DNA of 9,676 bases from Rhodobacter sp. (GTDB lineage: Bacteria > Pseudomonadota > Alphaproteobacteria > Rhodobacterales > Rhodobacteraceae), in NCBI GenBank assembly GCA_027482795.1, contig JAIXVS010000291.1:1-9676 (forward strand), written 5' to 3'. A program made the translations under genes and the position numbers. The notes below the pieces were generated by a model that saw only the letters and a list, made by a program, of their open reading frames with translations, was not told where the DNA came from and ran no database searches. Below, piece after piece: positions 5,268-9,676 of the stretch. Numbering within the stretch: position 1 is the first letter of the stretch; each line of letters starts with the position of its first letter.

Positions 5268-6236
5268 ATGACTGTCGGACTTGGCCCACTTGTCTATATC
5301 GTGATCTTTGTTGCCATCGTTGTGATGGTGCAGGGCGTGTATTTGCTGGCTTTTGGCAAATCGATCAACATGAACAACCGCATGTCGCGGCGCATGGCGC
5401 TTTTGGAGAAAACCCAAGACCGCGAAAAGGTGCTGGAACAACTGCGCAAAGAAATGACGCAGCACGTCAAATCGCGCGGCATTCCGCTGTATTCGCTGCT
5501 GGCCCACAAGGCGCAGTTGGCCAATATTGCCTTTAGCCCAGCGCAATTGATGGGCGTGATGGTGGGCGCGGCTGTGCTGGCCTATGTCGGGTTGTCTGTT
5601 GGCACCAGCGTGGGCGCTGCGCCGCGCATATTGCTCAGCGCGGGTATGGGTTTTGGCGGGGTGTATTTCTGGATCAACTCTAAAGCCAAGGCGCGCATGA
5701 AAAAGCTGGAAGAACAGCTTCCCGATGCGATCGAATTGATGGTGCGGTCCTTGCGCGTGGGCCATCCGCTGACTTCGGCCATTGGGATTGTCGCCAAAGA
5801 AGTGGCCGACCCCCTTGGCACCGAATTTGGTATTATTGCCGATGAAGCCGCCTATGGCCGCAACATAGCCGACAGCCTGAAAGTGTTTGCCGAACGGATG
5901 GATAACCAAGATTTGCGGTTTTTGGCCGTGGCGGTGAATATTCAGCAATCTTCGGGCGGCAACTTGGCCGAGATTTTGGACGGGCTGTCCAAAGTGATCC
6001 GTTCGCGCTTTAAACTGTTTCGCCGCGTGATTGCCATCACTGCCGAGGCCAAGTTTTCGGGAACCTTCCTGTCTGGGATGCCCGTGGTGATTTTGGTCGG
6101 TACATTCATTTTAAAACCCAACCATTTCGATGGGGTTATGGCCAGCAGTTACTTTGTGCCTGGCGCAGCCTTGGTGGCCATTCTTTTGGTCGGCAACGTT
6201 ATCTTCATGAAAATGATGACAAATATAAAGGTGTAA
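5268..6236 (+). CDS. tadB: Inner-membrane platform protein TadB
   Basis: This 322-residue protein is of the type II secretion F (GspF/PilC-like) family and, with TadC, forms the inner-membrane platform acted on by CpaF. Hydrophobic segments lie near residues 7-28, 92-112, 118-136, 268-283 and 296-315, with the first at the very N terminus. The cytoplasmic T2SF domain is at about 150-250, with LPDAIELMVRSLRVGHPLTSA (about 151-171), then FAERMDNQDLRFLAVAV and QQSSGGNLAEIL, which are characteristic of TadB. AAGGA at 5256-5260, overlapping the cpaF stop, serves as ribosome-binding site and indicates an operon. Its last bases carry the ribosome-binding site of tadC. Confidence 0.96.
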   Translation: MTVGLGPLVYIVIFVAIVVMVQGVYLLAFGKSINMNNRMSRRMALLEKTQDREKVLEQLRKEMTQHVKSRGIPLYSLLAHKAQLANIAFSPAQLMGVMVGAAVLAYVGLSVGTSVGAAPRILLSAGMGFGGVYFWINSKAKARMKKLEEQLPDAIELMVRSLRVGHPLTSAIGIVAKEVADPLGTEFGIIADEAAYGRNIADSLKVFAERMDNQDLRFLAVAVNIQQSSGGNLAEILDGLSKVIRSRFKLFRRVIAITAEAKFSGTFLSGMPVVILVGTFILKPNHFDGVMASSYFVPGAALVAILLVGNVIFMKMMTNIKV

Positions 6237-6238
6237 TC

Positions 6239-7216
6239 ATGGCGCTGTTTCAATCTCTCTATGCCAGCCTTGAAGGGCAGTTTGGCGCGCTGACACCGCT
6301 GATGATTATCGGCGCGCTTGGCCTTGTGCTGATTATGGCGGTGCTGCCCTTTTTGCTGATCAAACCTGCCGAACCGTTTGATAAGGTGAAAATGCAACGC
6401 ATGGGCCGCGATCAACGCGAGGCGCGCCCCAAAGCCGACACCGCCACCCTGCGGCGCGAAGAGAAAACAGATAAGCTGCAAAAATTTGCATCTTTTCTAG
6501 AACCGCAAAATTCGGGCGAGCTGGACGCCGCGCGCCTGCGCATGTTCCGCGCGGGCTATCAAAGCAAAAACGCCGTGCGCATGTTCCACTTTGCACAACT
6601 GACCTTGGGTCTGGGCGGTTTGGCGCTGGGCATGATCTATGCTTTCATCACCTCGATGCAAGGCGAAGTGTCCATGCAGAACATGGCGCTTTATGTCATT
6701 GTCCCGGCGGGCATTGGCTATTACCTGCCGCAATATATCGTGACTCGCAACATCGCGGCCCGCCAACAGCAAATCACCGAAGGCTTTCCAGATGCGCTGG
6801 ATTTGATGCTGGTCTGTGTCGAGGCGGGCCAATCCATGGATCAGGCGATCAACCGCATCGCCAAGGAATCGCGCGCAGCCTTCCCCGCACTTGCCGATGA
6901 ATTGGAAATCGTCAGCCAAGAGGTGAAGGCAGGCAAGGAACGGGTTCAGGTGTTAAAAGACATGGCGCACCGTGTAGGCGTGGGCGATATCACCTCTTTT
7001 GTGACCACCTTGGTACAATCGGCCACCTTTGGGACATCCATCGCAGAAGCTTTGCGGATGTATTCGGCAGAAATGCGTGATAAACGCGTTATGCGTGCAG
7101 AGGAAAAGGCCAATAAAGTGCCCACCAAGATGACTTTGGGAACAATGGTGTTTACCCTGCCACCGATGATGATGATTTTGCTGTCGCCGTCGATTGTGAA
7201 TATCATGAATATGTAA
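6239..7216 (+). CDS. tadC: Inner-membrane platform protein TadC
   Basis: The second T2SF-family platform protein has 325 residues and starts 2 bases after the tadB stop. AAAGG at 6227-6231 inside tadB is its likely ribosome-binding site, so the two are probably translationally coupled. Membrane segments are seen near residues 19-41, 117-138, 148-166 and 301-322. The T2SF domain is at about 183-285, with FPDALDLMLVCVEAGQSMDQA (183-203), followed by ELEIVSQEVKAGKERVQVLKDM and SFVTTLVQSATFGTSIAEALR, a pattern typical of TadC. A basic cytoplasmic stretch (about 44-82) lies between the first segment and the second. Nothing appears missing compared with the family. Confidence 0.96.
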   Translation: MALFQSLYASLEGQFGALTPLMIIGALGLVLIMAVLPFLLIKPAEPFDKVKMQRMGRDQREARPKADTATLRREEKTDKLQKFASFLEPQNSGELDAARLRMFRAGYQSKNAVRMFHFAQLTLGLGGLALGMIYAFITSMQGEVSMQNMALYVIVPAGIGYYLPQYIVTRNIAARQQQITEGFPDALDLMLVCVEAGQSMDQAINRIAKESRAAFPALADELEIVSQEVKAGKERVQVLKDMAHRVGVGDITSFVTTLVQSATFGTSIAEALRMYSAEMRDKRVMRAEEKANKVPTKMTLGTMVFTLPPMMMILLSPSIVNIMNM

Positions 7217-7217
7217 T

Positions 7218-7232
7218 TTGGGGGTCTGATTG
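7218..7232 (+). promoter_or_regulatory. Ribosome-binding site and TTG start of tadD
   Basis: TTGGGGG (7218-7224) lies 5 bases before a TTG at 7230-7232. A TGA stands immediately in front (7227-7229) in the same frame, and the next in-frame ATG lies beyond the lipobox. The TTG is therefore the only start that keeps the signal peptide. A TTG start with a non-canonical G-run suggests weaker expression than for the neighbours. Confidence 0.65.
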
Positions 7233-7832
7233 ACCAAAACCGCCCTTGGCTTGGCGCTGATCGTCACCTTAGCCGCCTGTGGTAACACGGGCGGCTTTGG
7301 TGCTGTGTCAAACCTGCTTGGCGGGCCGTCTATTGCCACGGGTGACAAAACCTTTGCGCCGGGGGTTGACCGCGCGCGCGGCGGCATTGATGGGCTGATG
7401 GTGGGCCATCGCCTTATGGCATCGGGCGAATATGAATTGGCGCTAAAGTCTTATTTGCGCGCCGCCAGCCAGCAAGGCGCAAATGTTGATGTTTTGTCTG
7501 CCCTTGGCAGTGCCAACCTTGCCTTGGGCCGCCTTGGCCAAGCCGAACAAATCCTGCGCCGCGCCATTGAACAAGACCCCAGTTTTGTGCCCGCGCAAAA
7601 CAACCTTGGCGTTGTGCTGATGGAGGCAGGCAAAATTGGCGAGGCGCGGGTGGTATTTCAACGCGCCTATGCACTTGATAGTGGCAAAACAGACGAAATA
7701 CGAGAAAATTTAAAACAAGCTATCGCAACAAGCGAAAAAACGATATATGGTGGTAGTGAGGTCGCCCAAAAGCCTGCCATGGCGTTGGTTCGGCGCGGTC
7801 AGGGCAATTATGTCCTGCTGTCGCAGTTCTAA
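7230..7832 (+). CDS. tadD: TPR lipoprotein TadD
   Basis: This 200-residue lipoprotein with tetratricopeptide repeats is expected to act as a pilotin-like factor for the secretin CpaC at the outer membrane. A short signal peptide (MTKTALGLALIVTLAAC) ends in the lipobox LAAC with Cys at residue 17. TPR helices run from about 57 to 167: GHRLMASGEYELALKSYLRA, then ALGSANLALGRLGQAEQILRRA, then NNLGVVLMEAGKIGEARVVFQRA, each followed by a typical D-P/L-D turn. The start is TTG, fixed by an in-frame stop directly upstream and by the lipobox. Codons for residues 151-177 (7680-7760) are unusually AT-rich, with two ATA, one TTA and one CGA. It follows tadC by 13 bases and is followed by a second TPR gene. 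Confidence 0.9.
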   Translation: MTKTALGLALIVTLAACGNTGGFGAVSNLLGGPSIATGDKTFAPGVDRARGGIDGLMVGHRLMASGEYELALKSYLRAASQQGANVDVLSALGSANLALGRLGQAEQILRRAIEQDPSFVPAQNNLGVVLMEAGKIGEARVVFQRAYALDSGKTDEIRENLKQAIATSEKTIYGGSEVAQKPAMALVRRGQGNYVLLSQF

Positions 7833-7883
7833 GTCGTCGCGGGTCTGGGCATAAGCGAGCAGTCGCAAAAATAAGGACGCAAA

Positions 7884-8792
7884 ATGCGCCACATGATCTA
7901 TCTTCGCGCGCGGGCGGTGCCTGCGGCTTTGGGCCAAAAACGGCCATCTTTTCCCATTTTAATCTCGCTTAGCCTTAGCGCGGCGCTTTTGCTGCCTGCC
8001 TGCCAAAACGGGGCAAACCCCGCGCAGGTGAACCGCGCTTTGGCATCGGTCAACGACATCGACAACAGCAATATGGCCGATGTGATGCTAACAGTGGGCA
8101 AACCAGAAGAGGCGGTTGCCTATTTTCAGCAGGCCGTTGCAACCGATCCGTCCAACCTGACCGCGCAGCGCGGGCTGGGCAAATCATTGATGAAAGCAGG
8201 CCGCGCCGCCGAGGCGGCCGCCGTGTGGACACAGATCACCGCGCGCCCCGATGCCACCGATGAAGACCGCGTCAATTTTGCCGAGGCGCTGATCCGCGGC
8301 AATGATTGGGCCCGCGCGGCCCAAGTTTTGGCGCAAATCCCGCCCACCTATGAAACCTTTGAACGCTACCGCCTAGAGGCGATGGTGGCCGACAGCCGCA
8401 AAGATTGGAAAAAGGCCGACAGCTTTTACGAAATCGCCGCAGGCCTAACCCAGCAGCCCGCCCCCGTTCTAAACAACTGGGGTTTTTCCAAACTGACGCG
8501 GGGCGAACATGCCGCAGCCGAAAAACTGTTCATGCAGGCGCTGACCTATGACAGCACGATGTTTACCGCCAAAAACAACCTTGTGCTGGCCCGCGCCGCC
8601 CAGCGCAAATACGATCTGCCCGTGGTTCAGATGACGCAGATCGAACGCTCGCAACTGTATTACACCGCAGGGCTGGCAGCGGTGAAACAGGGCGATCCAT
8701 CGGTGGGCAAGCAATTGCTGCAACAGGCCATCGATACCAACCCGCAGTATTTCGAGGCCGCCGAACGCAGCCTTGCCGCATTGGGAGGCTGA
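7884..8792 (+). CDS. Second TPR lipoprotein of the tad locus
   Basis: This 302-residue protein has an unusually long basic N region (RARAVPAALGQKRPS) before the hydrophobic core PILISLSLSAALLLPAC. The probable lipobox is LPAC with Cys at residue 40; Pro at -2 is less common but tolerated. ATG at 7893 (residue 4) is an alternative start. AAGGA at 7873-7877, 6 bases before the first ATG, favours 7884. TPR-like helix pairs occur at about 64-90, 92-120, 124-152, 157-190, 193-225 and 253-290, as in VMLTVGKPEEAVAYFQQAVATDPS. Two TPR lipoproteins in a row are common in Rhodobacterales tad loci, as I recall; both are usually called TadD-like. A role in secretin assembly or in joining the outer and inner subcomplexes is inferred from position. 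The tadD-to-start gap of 51 bases shows no clear terminator. Confidence 0.85.
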   Translation: MRHMIYLRARAVPAALGQKRPSFPILISLSLSAALLLPACQNGANPAQVNRALASVNDIDNSNMADVMLTVGKPEEAVAYFQQAVATDPSNLTAQRGLGKSLMKAGRAAEAAAVWTQITARPDATDEDRVNFAEALIRGNDWARAAQVLAQIPPTYETFERYRLEAMVADSRKDWKKADSFYEIAAGLTQQPAPVLNNWGFSKLTRGEHAAAEKLFMQALTYDSTMFTAKNNLVLARAAQRKYDLPVVQMTQIERSQLYYTAGLAAVKQGDPSVGKQLLQQAIDTNPQYFEAAERSLAALGG

Positions 8793-8795
8793 AAC

Positions 8796-9290
8796 ATGAC
8801 CGCATTAGACGCAGCCCTTTTGCTGCCCTTCACCCTTGCCATTGGCATATGGGTGGCGTGGAACGACATGAAATTCATGAAAATTCCCAACAAGGCGGTT
8901 TTGGCCTTGGGTGCCGTTTGGCTGGTGCTGGGCCTTATCCTTGTGCCGTTTCAGGTTTGGCTCTGGGGTCTGGCCTTGGGGGCAATTTTGCTCGTGATCG
9001 GCTTTGTTCTGGCCAGCCTTAGCCTGATTGGCGCAGGCGATGCCAAATTTGTCGCCGTTATGGCACACTTCTTTGTGCAAGGTGATCTGCGCTTTGCTTT
9101 GGTTTTAACCGCCGCCTGCCTGCTGGGGGCCTTTGCCGCCCATCGCTTGGCCCGCGCGCTGCCCGCCTTTCGGGCCCAAGTGGCCGATTGGGAAAGCTGG
9201 ACGCGCGCCGATTTTCCCATGGGTCTGGCGCTGGCAGGCATTTTGAACATCTATATGATTTTTGCCGCCCTGCCGCTGGTTGCGGCCTAA
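8796..9290 (+). CDS. cpaA: Prepilin peptidase CpaA (TadV)
   Basis: This 164-residue polytopic protein is an A24-family aspartic prepilin peptidase, the short form without the N-terminal methylase part, which cleaves the Flp prepilin leader. The two catalytic aspartates are Asp24, in the first conserved segment WNDMKFMKIPN, and Asp82 in the GxGD motif (LIGAGDAKFVAV). Membrane segments lie near residues 7-22, 35-50, 54-76, 98-118 and 142-162; the last contains FPMGLALAGIL, the family's typical closing motif. GGGAGG at 8783-8788, inside the end of the preceding gene, is 7 bases before the ATG, and the intergenic distance is 3 bases, so it belongs to the same operon. The substrate pilin gene is not in the window. 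Confidence 0.94.
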   Translation: MTALDAALLLPFTLAIGIWVAWNDMKFMKIPNKAVLALGAVWLVLGLILVPFQVWLWGLALGAILLVIGFVLASLSLIGAGDAKFVAVMAHFFVQGDLRFALVLTAACLLGAFAAHRLARALPAFRAQVADWESWTRADFPMGLALAGILNIYMIFAALPLVAA

Positions 9291-9355
9291 CTCACGCCCC
9301 AAAACGGCCGCTTTTCGCGGGCATCCTTGGCCAAACTTGTGCGCGAGGTCTGCCT

Positions 9356-9676
9356 ATGAACATGCATCCCCAAATGGGCATTCAGCCCCCAGTCGAGCCG
9401 CGCGATCTGCGCGAGACGGGGCTTTCGGCGGTGATGATGCGCGATATCGCGCTGAAAACCATCTTTCGCACCAATCTATCCTTGGTCAGCGACATCGCCC
9501 GCGCCATCGCCTTGCCTGCCCAGTTGGCGCAAGCCTTGGTCGAGGCGATGCGCGCCCAGCGCCTGATCGAGGCGATGGGAACCCTATCCCCCACCGCCAG
9601 CGCAGAAATGAGCTATCAGTTGACCGATGCAGGCCGCGCCCGCGCGCTAGAGGCGCTGGCACAATCGGAATATTTC
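9356..9676 (+). CDS. N-terminal part of an AAA+ ATPase-type protein of the tad locus
   Basis: An open frame of 107 codons runs from ATG at 9356 to the window edge with no stop, so the protein is truncated by the window. GAGG at 9345-9348 is 7 bases before the start. A second ATG at 9362 is possible. The sequence has a helical, winged-helix-like character: LSAVMMRDIALKTIFRTN, then LVSDIARAIALPAQLAQALVEAMRAQRLI, then a strand and SYQLTDAGRARALEAL, the usual end of a wing in winged-helix domains. From memory it resembles the N terminus of a Rhodobacterales ATPase encoded next to tad genes, whose P-loop lies further downstream; that P-loop is not in this window. The function in pilus assembly is unknown to me. 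Confidence 0.7.
   Translation, partial: MNMHPQMGIQPPVEPRDLRETGLSAVMMRDIALKTIFRTNLSLVSDIARAIALPAQLAQALVEAMRAQRLIEAMGTLSPTASAEMSYQLTDAGRARALEALAQSEYF

Noticed and set aside
5235..5948. 237-codon minus-strand frame opposite tadB
   Set aside because: Same His/Gln-rich composition of an antisense shadow; no ribosome-binding site or recognisable domain.
7931..7955. GGCCAAAAACGGCC string resembling the 9298-9317 gap sequence
   Set aside because: The likeness is short, lies in coding sequence in one case, and is explained by common GGCC and A/T runs in this genome.
9305..9322. Small hairpin after cpaA (CCGC-TTTTC-GCGG)
   Set aside because: Four pairs only and no T-run after it; the next gene is just downstream on the same strand, so read-through is more likely.
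1..9676. CRISPR arrays, tRNA or rRNA genes, insertion sequences
   Set aside because: No regularly spaced repeats, no transposase-like product, no terminal inverted repeats with target duplications, and no cloverleaf or rRNA-like sequence were seen.

Overview
The window is a tad/flp (widespread colonization island, type IVb Flp pilus) assembly locus of an alphaproteobacterium, most likely Rhodobacterales (Roseobacter/Rhodobacter type). The taxonomic call rests on the gene order, the GC-rich GCC/GGC/CGC-heavy codon use, the CpaB/CpaC/CpaE (Caulobacter-type) protein family variants and the paired TPR lipoproteins. It is an inference, not a measured identity. All genes lie on the + strand and almost every base is accounted for by tightly packed coding sequence.

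Layout. Positions 1-174 are the C-terminal end of cpaB (rcpC). Positions 175-443 are a non-coding gap with a short near-palindromic direct repeat at the cpaB stop, a strong GC hairpin (243-277), and a perfect FNR-type box, TTGAT-N4-ATCAA (356-369), whose left half doubles as the -35 of a possible promoter. The secretin cpaC/rcpA (444-1832) follows, then a small lipoprotein gene (1837-2151) in the place where cpaD or an OmpA-type lipoprotein gene would be expected. Positions 2152-2342 hold two tandem hairpins and a 10-bp-phased CAGAATGG repeat. Next come cpaE/tadZ (2343-3641), cpaF/tadA (3731-5257), tadB (5268-6236), tadC (6239-7216), the TPR lipoprotein tadD (7230-7832), a second TPR lipoprotein (7884-8792), the prepilin peptidase cpaA/tadV (8796-9290), and the start of a protein resembling the AAA+ ATPase that often ends such loci (9356 to the window edge).

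How the parts work together. TadV processes the Flp prepilin, which is encoded outside the window. The hexameric ATPase CpaF drives the inner-membrane platform TadB/TadC, and CpaE places the machine in the cell. The secretin CpaC, with CpaB and lipoproteins, forms the outer-membrane channel. The TPR lipoproteins probably help secretin assembly.

The points most worth a second look are the perfect FNR-type box upstream of cpaC, the small lipoprotein that looks like an OmpA-family pilus lipoprotein lacking its OmpA domain, the strong intergenic hairpins, and a CpaE whose P-loop has lost both lysines. I did not find a wholly new system: the core is a recognisable Tad machine with lineage-specific modifications.
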